64,000 bases of DNA from an uncultured Odoribacter sp. Lineage in GTDB: Bacteria > Bacteroidota > Bacteroidia > Bacteroidales > Marinifilaceae. Location: contig CALUKE010000002.1 of NCBI GenBank assembly GCA_944321165.1, positions 124,001 through 188,000 on the forward strand. The letters are read 5' to 3'. The position numbers and the translations under genes are program-made. Position 1 is the first letter of the stretch. The number at the start of each line of letters is the position of its first letter. Below, piece by piece: positions 17,118-26,637 of the stretch. Below the pieces are notes generated by a model. The model was given only the letters and a program-made list of their open reading frames with translations, did not search any database and was not told where the DNA came from.

Positions 17118-20100
17118 ATGGAAAAAAAACAATTCTTTTCTCTTCACAGAGAGAAAATTAGAGGGCTTTTGCTTAAGCAACTGGGAACTTTTTTCCTGTT
17201 ATTGGTTTTGTTGCCGGGAATGGCAATTACGCATGCCCAGAACAAGATCAATTTAGAGGTACGAAATGGTACTCTGCAGGAGGTATTTCAATTGATTCAA
17301 CAACAGACTAATTGGCGTTTTTTGTATTTAAACGAGGATGTCGAATCTGTAAAAATCGAAAATTTAAATTTTAAGCAGACAGATATAGAAGTGGTGTTGG
17401 ATGAAATTTTTCGGAATACCAATTTGAGTTATCAATTTCAAGACAATATTATTTATATCCGGAAAGTGAAGCAGGTGGAAAATCCGGTAGAGACAGTTAA
17501 AATTACTGGAGTTGTAACGGATGTGGAAGGAAGTCCATTGCCAGGCGTAACGATTTTGTTGAAAGGAACCACGATCGGTACTGCGACGGATATTGCTGGC
17601 AAGTTTTCTCTGAATGTTCCGAAAGTGAAAGATTTGACACTTGTTTTCTCTTTTGTCGGAATGAAAACAAAAGAGGTAAAGTTGGACTCCCAGACGGACT
17701 TAAGAGTGAAAATGGAAATGTCCGAAGAGAGTCTGGATGAAGTGGTGGTTACCGGTATTTTTGAACGCAAGGCGGAAAGTTTTACGGGAGCAAGCGTTTC
17801 CATGAAAGGAGATGATTTGAAAAGAGTGGGTAACCAAAATGTCTTTCAAAGTCTAAAAAGTTTGGATCCATCTTTGATGATCTTCGATAACATGGAGTTT
17901 GGATCCGACCCGAATAAAAATCCCAAAATGACTTTGCGTGGGGCTTCTTCCATTGATATTTCGTCTGCAACCGATGAGGTAGACATTAAAGGTACCTATG
18001 CAAACGATCCCAATGCTCCTCTGTTTATTTTGGACGGATTTGAGGCTACGGTACAAAAAATCATGGACCTGGATATGGATCGGGTGGCATCGTTGACTAT
18101 ATTGAAGGATGCCTCTGCGAAGGCTATTTACGGTTCCAAGGCGGCAAACGGAGTCATCGTTATCGAAACGATCCGTTCTACTACCGGTGATTTGCGGGTA
18201 ACTTATACCGGGAATATCAATGTAGAGGCACCGGATTTGAGCTCCTACAATTTGACTAATGCCGCCCAGAAGCTTGAACTGGAAAAGGATTTCGGTTTGT
18301 ATGATGACGAAAACGGTTGGATCCCGAATGATGTAGATTTGAAAAAGAAATATTATCAGAAATATAAAGCGGTCGTTGCGGGGGTTGATACGGACTGGTT
18401 ATCCAAACCTTTACGGAATGCCTTGGGGCAGAAGCATTCATTGACGATAGAGTTGGGTAGTCAGGATTTGCAAGTGATGGCTTCATTTTCGTATAATAAC
18501 ATTGCGGGAGTTATGAAAGGTTCTTCCCGAGATACCTATGATGGTTCTATTCAACTTTCCTATCGTCATAAGAAATTTAACTTTCGGAATATTTTAAGTG
18601 TGGTTTCCAATATAGCACAAGATTCTCCTTATGGGACCTTTAGCGAATATGCATTGATGAATCCGTATTATTCTTCGTACGATGCAAATGGTTTGTTAGT
18701 AAAGAATGCCGCGTTGTCGGTCGATGGACTGGAAGTTGATGATGGTGAATTTGTTGCGAATCCGTTGTATAATTCAACCTTGAATACGAAAATTGAACAG
18801 CGTTATTTGGATGTAACAAATAATTTATATGTAGAATGGGCTATTTTAGAAGGTTTGAGAGCCACTTGGCGTTTTGGTATTACGGAAAAAAGAACCAGTG
18901 CCGATGAATTTTATCCTTCCAACCATTTAAAATTTATAGATTATACTGATGAGGACTTTTTCCGGAAAGGTTCGTATCAGGTAAATAACGGACATTTGAA
19001 AAAATTGTCAGGGGACTTGAACGTACGTTATTCTACTTCTATAAAAGATCGGCATTTTATTTTTGCGAATGTGGGATTGAATTTGTCTGATGAGACTTAT
19101 GAGGAGGTTGTACATAAGGCAGAGGGGTTTCCGAACGATCGTATGACTGATATTATTTTTGCCCGTCAATATTTGGAAGAATCCAAACCGGATGGAAAAG
19201 AGTCGACTATTCGTGATATCGGTGTGTTGGGTGTATTGAATTATACTTATGATAACAAATATCTGTTTGATTTTTCTTATCGTACCAATGCTTCTTCTCA
19301 ATTCGGTGAAAATAATCGTTGGGGTAGTTTCTGGAGTACGGGTATAGGTTGGAATATTCACAAAGAATCATTTATCAATGAAGAATTCTTTACCAATCTG
19401 AAATTGCGCGGTTCTTTGGGGTATACCGGTAGCCAAAGTCAGGCGGCTTATGATGCCATGGCAACCTATAAATATTTTCTGGACAGAACCTATGTCGGTT
19501 ATTTGGGGGGATATCTGAAAGGTATGAAAAACGATGATCTCAAATGGCAGAAAAAAATGGATTATAATGCCGGTATCGATATTAATATTAAACGACGCTT
19601 CTCCATTACTTTTGATTTGTATAAGTCCATTACTGAAAATACATTGATCAGTCTGACTTTACCTCCATCCGTGGGATTTTCAACGGTTCGGGAAAATGTA
19701 GGTACAGTAATAAATACTGGATTTGATATCAGAACATCTTTTACTTTGTTACAGAATATCAGAGAACGCTCTTATTTGACATTGACAGCCAATATTTCAC
19801 GCAATAAGAATCGATTGGATAAATTATCGGATGCCATGTTGGCTTATAATGAAAGTCAGATGAGTGCGGCTGCTGAGAATACGAACAGTACTCCGGTTCA
19901 AATGTATTACGACGGAGTTTCAATGGATGCCATCTGGGGAATGAAATCTTTGGGAATAGATCCCCGGAATGGTCGTGAAATTTACCTGACTAAAGACGGT
20001 ACTCCGACTTATACGTACAGTGGTTCCGAACAGGTCGTATTGGGAGATGCCATGCCGAAATTTCAGGGAACTGCCGGTTTGAGTTTTGAATGGAAAGGGA

Positions 20101-20543
20101 TCGGTGGAAACTTGTCGTTCCGTTTCCAATACGGAGCTCAGATGTACAATTCTACTCTGATCAGCAAGGTAGAGAATGCAGACTTGAATTCGAATGTGGA
20201 TATTCGTTTGTATGACGGTGTCTGGAGACCGGGGGATGAAGGCAAGGTGAAACCGTATAAATCATTGGGAAAAGTTTGGATTTCCGAACGAGGTGAGTAT
20301 GAGCAGTTAAAGACCAATCCGACTTCCCGTTTCGTTCAGGACCGGAATGAATTATCGTTATCAAACTTAAGTTTGTATTACGATTTTTATCGTTGTAAAT
20401 TTTTGAAGACTTGTGGCATGGAGCGTCTGAAATTCTCCTTCTATATGAATGATGTCTTTACTTTGTCATCCATTGATATTGAAAGAGGTACTTCGTATCC
20501 ATTTGCACGTAACTTTAATTTTTCATTGTCTGTAACTTTTTAA
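17118..20543 (+). CDS. SusC-like TonB-dependent receptor with STN signalling domain
   Basis: A 1141-residue outer-membrane transporter. I start at MEKKQFFSLHR (17118), which gives a proper signal peptide ending near THAQN; an in-frame start 14 codons earlier (17076) is possible. Order: STN domain (about 40-120, LEVRNGTLQEVFQLIQQQT), carboxypeptidase-regulatory-like domain (about 128-205, ITGVVTDVEGSPLPGVTI), the SusC signature EVVVTG, a plug (to about 350) and a 22-strand beta barrel. STN plus the adjacent FecR/sigma pair shows it both imports and signals. It abuts susD. The ligand is unknown; no glycan-specific enzyme lies inside the same transcription unit, but a peptidase does. Confidence 0.94.
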   Translation: MEKKQFFSLHREKIRGLLLKQLGTFFLLLVLLPGMAITHAQNKINLEVRNGTLQEVFQLIQQQTNWRFLYLNEDVESVKIENLNFKQTDIEVVLDEIFRNTNLSYQFQDNIIYIRKVKQVENPVETVKITGVVTDVEGSPLPGVTILLKGTTIGTATDIAGKFSLNVPKVKDLTLVFSFVGMKTKEVKLDSQTDLRVKMEMSEESLDEVVVTGIFERKAESFTGASVSMKGDDLKRVGNQNVFQSLKSLDPSLMIFDNMEFGSDPNKNPKMTLRGASSIDISSATDEVDIKGTYANDPNAPLFILDGFEATVQKIMDLDMDRVASLTILKDASAKAIYGSKAANGVIVIETIRSTTGDLRVTYTGNINVEAPDLSSYNLTNAAQKLELEKDFGLYDDENGWIPNDVDLKKKYYQKYKAVVAGVDTDWLSKPLRNALGQKHSLTIELGSQDLQVMASFSYNNIAGVMKGSSRDTYDGSIQLSYRHKKFNFRNILSVVSNIAQDSPYGTFSEYALMNPYYSSYDANGLLVKNAALSVDGLEVDDGEFVANPLYNSTLNTKIEQRYLDVTNNLYVEWAILEGLRATWRFGITEKRTSADEFYPSNHLKFIDYTDEDFFRKGSYQVNNGHLKKLSGDLNVRYSTSIKDRHFIFANVGLNLSDETYEEVVHKAEGFPNDRMTDIIFARQYLEESKPDGKESTIRDIGVLGVLNYTYDNKYLFDFSYRTNASSQFGENNRWGSFWSTGIGWNIHKESFINEEFFTNLKLRGSLGYTGSQSQAAYDAMATYKYFLDRTYVGYLGGYLKGMKNDDLKWQKKMDYNAGIDINIKRRFSITFDLYKSITENTLISLTLPPSVGFSTVRENVGTVINTGFDIRTSFTLLQNIRERSYLTLTANISRNKNRLDKLSDAMLAYNESQMSAAAENTNSTPVQMYYDGVSMDAIWGMKSLGIDPRNGREIYLTKDGTPTYTYSGSEQVVLGDAMPKFQGTAGLSFEWKGIGGNLSFRFQYGAQMYNSTLISKVENADLNSNVDIRLYDGVWRPGDEGKVKPYKSLGKVWISERGEYEQLKTNPTSRFVQDRNELSLSNLSLYYDFYRCKFLKTCGMERLKFSFYMNDVFTLSSIDIERGTSYPFARNFNFSLSVTF

Positions 20544-20555
20544 ATGGATAGGAAT

Positions 20556-22067
20556 ATGAAAAAGGTATTATTGATAGTATGTCTGATTCCGATGATGTTG
20601 TTCAGCTCTTGCTCTGACTGGTTAGATGTAAGGCCGAAAGCAGAAATAAAATTGGATGTGATGTTTGAAACGGAACAGGGCTTTAAGGATGCTCTGACCG
20701 GGTGTTATATGATATTGTCGGAATCTTCGTTGTATGGGGCAGAATTGACCTGTACTTTTCTGGATGTATTGGCTCAGCAATACGCTTTGTTGGGTTCTAC
20801 TTCCGGTGCTTATTACAATGCATCCCGATATACGTATACGGCAAGTAATTGTGAAAGCAAGATCGATGCTATTTGGTCGAAAATGTATAATGTGATTGCG
20901 AATGTGAATGCTTTGATCGAAGGATTAGAGGAGAATCGGGAGCGGTTGCATCCTTCCATTTATGCCATGACCAAAGCGGAGGCATACGGATTGCGGGCCT
21001 ATATGTATTTTGATTTGGTGCGTCTTTTTACCTGGGGAAATTTGCCGGAACGTCCTGAGGTTTTGGATAAATTATCAATACCTTATGTAAAAGTTTATGA
21101 CAAAGGAATTATTCCGCAATCAACTTTGAGATTTGTATTGGCTTATCTGCATGAAGATCTGAAAATAGCTTTGGATTTATTTGATCAATATGATCCGGAC
21201 AGTATGTCTGGAAATCGTCCTGATGGTTATGAATTACCTAATGATGATAAATTCTATGATGCAGCCAATCGGAAGTATCGTATGAATTTAAAGGCGGCGT
21301 TGGCATTGGAAATGCGTATTTATATGTGGGAGGGAAATTACGAAGGGGCCTTGGAGAGAGCTCGGGAATTGGATGAATTTCGCTTAAGTTTTGTTTCTGG
21401 ATTGGATAGTGATGAAAAGGATCGGGATTTGACTTTTTCCGGAGAGATGTTGTTTGGCTTGCAGACACACGAACGCTTTGAAGATATCGTAAAGCCTTAT
21501 TTTAAATTAACGGCAGCGGATGATTTGAATATGAATTACAATGCTCTTTATTTGCCGAAAAATAGAGTGGAAGGACTTTATGAGATTACTAATGGTGTAG
21601 GAGCTTCCGATTGGCGTTATACCCGTTGGTGGGATAAATCAGGTGAAAACTATTGTTTTTTGAAATATTGGGAGTATGAGGATATGCGTTATACGAATAA
21701 TGTACCGTTGATCCGTCCTTCTGAAGTATATTATACATTGGTTGAATGTATCCTTCGTCTGGGTGGAGACAAGAGTGAGGCTATCCAATATTTGAATAAG
21801 GTAAGAAATGCCAGAAATATTCCAACATCTTTAAATTTATCATATGACTTAACGGTAGATGATGTATGGGATGAGTTGGAAAAAGAATGGAAAAAAGATT
21901 TTATCGGAGACGGACAATTATTCTACTATTATAAGAGACAAGGGTATATGTCTATTCCGAACGGACCTGCTGTGACATATGACGATAAGGTGTACGTATT
22001 GCCGTTGCCGCAACTGGAGGTGGATTTCGGTGGACGTGTAGAAATGATTGAAACAGAAAATAAATAA
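20556..22067 (+). CDS. SusD/RagB-like outer-membrane lipoprotein
   Basis: A 503-residue surface lipoprotein that caps the SusC barrel and binds the ligand. I use the second ATG (MKKVLLIVCLIPMM, 20556), after AGGAAT and giving a standard signal with lipobox FSSC; the ATG at 20544, directly abutting the susC stop, is the alternative. Typical SusD parts are seen: CSDWLDVRPKAEIKLDVMFE, the TPR-like LRAYMYFDLVRLFTWGNLPE, and the C-terminal RPSEVYYTLVECILRLGGDKSEAIQYLNKVRNARN. It ends 3 nt before the next lipoprotein. The binding target is not predictable from the sequence. Confidence 0.93.
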   Translation: MKKVLLIVCLIPMMLFSSCSDWLDVRPKAEIKLDVMFETEQGFKDALTGCYMILSESSLYGAELTCTFLDVLAQQYALLGSTSGAYYNASRYTYTASNCESKIDAIWSKMYNVIANVNALIEGLEENRERLHPSIYAMTKAEAYGLRAYMYFDLVRLFTWGNLPERPEVLDKLSIPYVKVYDKGIIPQSTLRFVLAYLHEDLKIALDLFDQYDPDSMSGNRPDGYELPNDDKFYDAANRKYRMNLKAALALEMRIYMWEGNYEGALERARELDEFRLSFVSGLDSDEKDRDLTFSGEMLFGLQTHERFEDIVKPYFKLTAADDLNMNYNALYLPKNRVEGLYEITNGVGASDWRYTRWWDKSGENYCFLKYWEYEDMRYTNNVPLIRPSEVYYTLVECILRLGGDKSEAIQYLNKVRNARNIPTSLNLSYDLTVDDVWDELEKEWKKDFIGDGQLFYYYKRQGYMSIPNGPAVTYDDKVYVLPLPQLEVDFGGRVEMIETENK

Positions 22068-22070
22068 GTT

Positions 22071-22805
22071 ATGAAAAGATTTGAATATTATATTTTAGGA
22101 ATTGTGCTTACACTGGGTCTGTGTGGGTGTGAGAGTTCGGATATCATGCTTTATGAACAGAATGCAGGTGTATATTTTGAAGCATCATCCTATAGTTATA
22201 CTTTTTTGGAAAATCCTGAAGCGACGTCGAATGTGGTGAAGTTGTCGGTGGATATTTCCGGTTCTCAGGTGGATTATGATCGGGAATTTATCGTCACTCG
22301 TCCGGTTGTAGATACCATTACGACAGCAGAGGAGGATCAGTACCGGATTGGGACGGGAATCGTAAAGGCGAATGAATATAACGGCTATGTGGAAGTGGAA
22401 GTATTCCGCGATGAACGGTTGAATGATTCAATCTATACGTTAGCCTTGGAAATTCAACCGAATGAAGATTTTCCGGAAGTGCGTTTGAATAAGAAAATTA
22501 TGGCCTTGTCGTTTACCAACAAGGTGGTTCAGCCTGCCAATTGGAGTTGGTTGCGTTGGTATTTCGGAACTCCTTTCTCAACCCGTTGGTGGATATTTAT
22601 TTGTGAAGCTACTGGACGAACCTCTTTACCGTATTATCCGACTCATGCGGATCAAGAGACCTGGTGGATGTCTGTCGATGAGGTGAAAGCTTATCAGACG
22701 ATTGTACGACTGGCATTGGATGAATATAATGCGAAACATCCGGGAGATCCTTTGACGCATGATGATGGTGATTATGCCGGACAGCCGGTTGAAATGCCGA
22801 GTTAA
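22071..22805 (+). CDS. DUF4843 lipoprotein
   Basis: A 244-residue lipoprotein with signal MKRFEYYILGIVLTLGLCGC. Its body matches the DUF4843 pattern: a YFEASSYSYTFLENPE start, the YDREFIVTRPVVD strand, EDQYRIGTGIVKANEYNGYVEVEVFRDE split by loops, and the LALEIQPNEDF stretch. DUF4843 proteins are accessory surface lipoproteins of SusCD loci, often next to PKD-like proteins, and probably help bind or shape the ligand at the SusC complex. It lies 3 nt downstream of susD. The C-terminus is rich in Trp and His. Confidence 0.85.
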   Translation: MKRFEYYILGIVLTLGLCGCESSDIMLYEQNAGVYFEASSYSYTFLENPEATSNVVKLSVDISGSQVDYDREFIVTRPVVDTITTAEEDQYRIGTGIVKANEYNGYVEVEVFRDERLNDSIYTLALEIQPNEDFPEVRLNKKIMALSFTNKVVQPANWSWLRWYFGTPFSTRWWIFICEATGRTSLPYYPTHADQETWWMSVDEVKAYQTIVRLALDEYNAKHPGDPLTHDDGDYAGQPVEMPS

Positions 22806-22830
22806 GTGGAATGGATAAAATGATGAGAAT

Positions 22831-24405
22831 ATGAAAAGAATAGTTTATATATGTGTTGTTTTGATTGCTTTCTGCACAAGTTGTTTTGAGGATGAAAGCA
22901 ATTTGGATATCAAAGAACTGAATCCGATACGGATAGAGAATATAGATTTGCAGAATAAATATTTTTCTCTTTTTATGGGAGATACTTTGCGAATAGAACC
23001 GTTGGTGTTTTGTGAAGGTATACCGGATACTAAGTTGTCCTATGAGTGGCAATTGTCCGGAGGTACGATAGTACCGACAGTGATAGATTCAACCATGTAT
23101 TTGTGTGCAGAGATAACGGCTCCTCCCTATTCAACTAATGGCGGATATTTTTTAAAATTTACGATTACAGATGAAACGACAGGGATATGTCGGATAGAAT
23201 CTTTTAACGTTGAAATATTAAGTCCTTATGGAGAAGGAATTTTGATCGCAGATACGAAGAATAATGGTTTGAGTAGCGATATTTCTTTGGTGATGAGTCG
23301 GGAAGTATCATCTAGTATTTCAATAGATAACTCTAAAATCAATATTTTCAGAGACCTTTGGTCAAAGAATAATGGAAGTCCATTATCAGGATGTGTTTTA
23401 GATGCTGTTACAAGTGTTTATGGAACCAATCGTTCATTGACTGTATTGACAACGGAACATTTGCAACGGGCGGATAATATTGATTTTATTAATATTCCTG
23501 ATGAAATGGATGAGTTATTGTTTAATGTTGTGCCTCCTCATATTGGTCATGGGTATACTAGTGGAGCATTTGTTGTATATACTTCTACAAGGGATGAATT
23601 GATGTGTGCAGATGGTAAACTTACTGCGAGAGGAGTTCAAAATAGCGGTAGAAAATTTGGATATACATTATATCCTGCAGGAATTAGTGATTATAGAGTG
23701 ACTTTGATGTATGCTCCACAATATTGTCCTGTTTATGTTTATGATGAGCTGGGTAAGCAGATGCTGTTTTATGATTACTCTGGATGTTGGGCACCTCAGG
23801 AACAAGCGAGTGGAAGTAAGTTTGATATTTGTGATTTAAGCGATTATGAGCCTTTTTATCTGGCAGAAATGTCTTCTGGAGTTACACTCTTAACAAAACA
23901 AAAGAGTAGTGGTGCATATAAGGCTTTGGTGATGAATAAACAGAGTTCAAATGGACCTAATTATGCCAAAACAATTTTTGATTTCTCTTCTGCAACAGAA
24001 ATCGGAAATGCCAAATATTTTGAATTGAATATGTTAGAAGATGTGGTATATTATGCAACAGATGAAAAAATTTATGTAACACCATTAGCCAATATTAATT
24101 CTAAAGTACAGTGGGAAGTACCAGTCGGTTCTGGAGATAAAATAACTGGAATTAAAATTTATAAATGGAGTGGAGGACAACGTAAACATGCTGTGGATAA
24201 TGGTGGTGAAGTAGAGGAAACCTTTACGACTTCAAAAGATAGAATGATTATGATTTCAACTTATAATGAGATGACCCAAGAAGGAAAAGTAACATTAGTT
24301 CCGATTGTAACTATGGGTATAGGCGGTTTGGAGCAGAGACAAGAATTTCATGTAACATTGTCAGGATTTGGAAAAATATTGGGTATTTACAAACAAAATA
24401 AATAA
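22831..24405 (+). CDS. PKD-like surface lipoprotein (PKD_2 family)
   Basis: A 524-residue lipoprotein: signal MKRIVYICVVLIAFCTSC, then an immunoglobulin/PKD-like region (about 25-130) with LSYEWQLSGGTIVP and YFLKFTITDETTGICRIESF, the usual PKD_2-type start. The rest (about 135-520) alternates short beta strands in a way that could form a propeller, with YILYA-like blade starts replaced by looser repeats. It is the usual partner of DUF4843 in SusCD loci. The segment about 23260-24390 is visibly more A+T-rich than the rest of the locus, hinting at a different history or fast divergence. The function is presumed ligand binding. Confidence 0.78.
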   Translation: MKRIVYICVVLIAFCTSCFEDESNLDIKELNPIRIENIDLQNKYFSLFMGDTLRIEPLVFCEGIPDTKLSYEWQLSGGTIVPTVIDSTMYLCAEITAPPYSTNGGYFLKFTITDETTGICRIESFNVEILSPYGEGILIADTKNNGLSSDISLVMSREVSSSISIDNSKINIFRDLWSKNNGSPLSGCVLDAVTSVYGTNRSLTVLTTEHLQRADNIDFINIPDEMDELLFNVVPPHIGHGYTSGAFVVYTSTRDELMCADGKLTARGVQNSGRKFGYTLYPAGISDYRVTLMYAPQYCPVYVYDELGKQMLFYDYSGCWAPQEQASGSKFDICDLSDYEPFYLAEMSSGVTLLTKQKSSGAYKALVMNKQSSNGPNYAKTIFDFSSATEIGNAKYFELNMLEDVVYYATDEKIYVTPLANINSKVQWEVPVGSGDKITGIKIYKWSGGQRKHAVDNGGEVEETFTTSKDRMIMISTYNEMTQEGKVTLVPIVTMGIGGLEQRQEFHVTLSGFGKILGIYKQNK

Positions 24406-24412
24406 TTTAACT

Positions 24413-25387
24413 ATGAGTGGCTATAGATTATTTTTATTGTCGTTACTTTGTCTCATGGTCTTTTCTGCTTGTCAGAACGATGATGAAAATCAGGATGGCA
24501 ATTATATCAATACGAGTAAGATACGGGTGAAACGTGTGGTCGGTGAAAATACTCATTGGGGAAAATATGAATTGGAATTTACTTATCGAGCAGATGGACG
24601 TTTGGATCAGGTGGTGAGAATAGATCCTACTGTTACGAGTGTACGTGATACCGTGGGAAGTTTTTATGTGGAATACGATGTGGATTTTCACAAATTCCAG
24701 GTAATCGATTATGTGTTGAATATTGATGCTGATTCTGTGAGTGTATTGAAAGAAGCTTATCCAGAAAGTTATGAAGATACTCTGCGCACGCGTAGGGCTT
24801 CCAGAATATATTATTCTACGCAATTGGAAAACGGGCAGTTCGTGGCACGGAAATTCAGGCCTCGTCAAAATACCGGAAGCGGTGCTATGTTCAACACGGC
24901 TTATGTAAATGTTTCTTCCCAGACTCAGATGCTTGAAACGACACTCTCTGGACAGCCGTTGGTTGTTCGTTGTTACGATGACGTTTATGGTACAGGAGGT
25001 GAGAATGATCAATATGAACGTACTGTAAGCAAATATGAATTTACGTATGAAGGGGATGAAATGGTATCTGGAACCTCTTATAAACCAGATTCTTTCAGTG
25101 AGACCAGTTGGACCAAATTAAAAGAGATGAGTTTCAGTCATTATTCTGGTATTCTTACCGGAGTGGATGCTGATTTTTATAAGATGCGTCGGAATAATAC
25201 AACAGTAGTTATAGCGGAACCTGGACGTAATATTACCTATACTTTGAATGCAGAAGGCTTGGCTGTGAAGATGGAAACATCTGATGGAGAGGTTGCTACA
25301 ATTGAGTATGAGAATGGAACGGGTAATTTTTCTGAATTGTATGCAACACCTTTGGAGCGGGTTTTGGGAAAAGTATGGGTGAAATAG
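24413..25387 (+). CDS. Lipoprotein of unrecognised family in the SusCD locus
   Basis: A 324-residue lipoprotein starting MSGYRLFLLSLLCLMVFSAC (24413, 8 nt after the preceding stop; an earlier in-frame start would overlap that gene and spoil the signal peptide). I do not recognise the body with certainty. It has YELEFTYRADGRLDQVVRI near residue 45 and KYEFTYEGDEMVSGTSYK near 220, which recall the RHS/YD-like Y-x-Y-D-x-x-G-R-L repeats seen in DUF4595-type proteins, and ends GVDADFYKMRRNN...TIEYENGTGNFSEL. It is presumably surface-exposed and assists the SusCD complex; this is inferred only from position. Confidence 0.7.
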   Translation: MSGYRLFLLSLLCLMVFSACQNDDENQDGNYINTSKIRVKRVVGENTHWGKYELEFTYRADGRLDQVVRIDPTVTSVRDTVGSFYVEYDVDFHKFQVIDYVLNIDADSVSVLKEAYPESYEDTLRTRRASRIYYSTQLENGQFVARKFRPRQNTGSGAMFNTAYVNVSSQTQMLETTLSGQPLVVRCYDDVYGTGGENDQYERTVSKYEFTYEGDEMVSGTSYKPDSFSETSWTKLKEMSFSHYSGILTGVDADFYKMRRNNTTVVIAEPGRNITYTLNAEGLAVKMETSDGEVATIEYENGTGNFSELYATPLERVLGKVWVK

Positions 25388-25417
25388 TATGAAATGATTA
25401 ATTAAAAAATGGTCTGT

Positions 25418-26455
25418 ATGAAAAAGATATTATGGAGTACCTGGTTAGCAGTAGCATTCCTTTTGGGTGCTTGTACGAATGACGAGGAGGATTCAGTAAT
25501 TCCTCAACTTCCTGAAAATGATATGAATATCAGTATTCCGGAAGAAGATAATTCTTCTGAATGGGTGCCCGGTATGGCGTATGCTCCTTATCCCGGTATG
25601 CCGGAGACAGAATTTGGAACTGAAGTGCATGTGATTGTGATCGATGCCGAAGAGCATGGTGAGAATATCATGCATGTGTTGCGCAATGAATCATGGCCCT
25701 GGATATTGAATGATGATGATAAAATAAATCTGAAACAAGTGTGTTTCCCTACGCATGAGGATATTGTTCTGCATATAACAGAAAGTTATGATGAGTATAA
25801 TCCGGACAATGTGCCTTGTGATATTGTAAACGCCAGTTTCTCTTTTTTCTCTTTAGAGTCAGCAAGAAATAATCTGGCTAAATTTGAAGATAAGGAGAAG
25901 TTCCCGAAATTTCCTTTGGTTATTACCAGTGCCGGGAACGGTACTAATATGTTCACACAGGATGCCTGGGATCTGTGTTTGGAGATAGGAGGACTTTCTT
26001 GGGAAGATGATATTCTGCCCTATTTCGGTTGGGATCCGGAAGGACCTTTTACGTCGGAACAATCAGCCTGGTATAAGCCTGGCGATGTAAGTGCTGCCTA
26101 TGTGGTCCAAAACGTGGATGACAATGGACACAAAGAAGATTGGATTATTGTGGGGCGGGATGATGGTTTTGGAAACAAGCCCGGGCCTATTTTGAAAGAT
26201 CGTTGGATTTGTACCTATTATTCGTTTGATATTTTGGATAATCAAACGGATGGAACCAGTTTTTCAACACCTTATGTAGTGAAAATTGCGGCCGAAATCA
26301 AACGTAGAGCTCCTCATTATACGAATGACGAGATTGCTCAGTTGATTTTCAGCACGGCGGATGACCTGGGAACCCCCGGATGTGACGATGTGTACGGCTG
26401 GGGACGGATGAATCCTGCCAAGATTTGGGAAGAATTGGCCAGAAGGGGTTATTGA
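25418..26455 (+). CDS. S8 (subtilase)-like peptidase, lipoprotein, atypical catalytic spacing
   Basis: A 345-residue lipoprotein (signal MKKILWSTWLAVAFLLGAC, C19; ATG at 25409 is an alternative). Subtilase features: HVIVIDAEEHGENIMHVL (D76 and H80 in the places of the Asp and His motifs), CDIVNASFSFF, ITSAGNGT (oxyanion N174) and DGTSFSTPYV (S281, equal to GTSMA-P). In ordinary subtilases Asp and His are about 30 or more residues apart; here only four. Either the loop between them has been deleted or one of the two is not catalytic. There is no obvious propeptide. It is the last gene of the SusCD operon, followed by a terminator, and probably trims peptides or glycopeptides before uptake. Confidence 0.78.
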   Translation: MKKILWSTWLAVAFLLGACTNDEEDSVIPQLPENDMNISIPEEDNSSEWVPGMAYAPYPGMPETEFGTEVHVIVIDAEEHGENIMHVLRNESWPWILNDDDKINLKQVCFPTHEDIVLHITESYDEYNPDNVPCDIVNASFSFFSLESARNNLAKFEDKEKFPKFPLVITSAGNGTNMFTQDAWDLCLEIGGLSWEDDILPYFGWDPEGPFTSEQSAWYKPGDVSAAYVVQNVDDNGHKEDWIIVGRDDGFGNKPGPILKDRWICTYYSFDILDNQTDGTSFSTPYVVKIAAEIKRRAPHYTNDEIAQLIFSTADDLGTPGCDDVYGWGRMNPAKIWEELARRGY

Positions 26456-26468
26456 AATGGATAGTGCT

Positions 26469-26510
26469 TAAGGAGTCTTTGATAGGGATAACTGTCGAGA
26501 CTCCTTATTT
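26469..26510 (+). terminator. Terminator of the SusCD operon
   Basis: A perfect 10-bp stem (26469-26478 with 26498-26507, 19-nt loop) followed by TTTG, 13 nt after the S8-like peptidase stop. The remainder of the gap to 26637 contains a 30-codon open frame (26538-26630) and no clear promoter. Confidence 0.7.
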
Positions 26511-26637
26511 GTGTATTCAACAGGTGCCATCTATTAAATGAAAGGAGAAGAGTTGAACGAGAGATTAAAATCTGGGAAAATAGAATTTAAATTAATGGAT
26601 ACGAAAGTTTTTGAGAAGATAAATTGGTAGAAAAACT

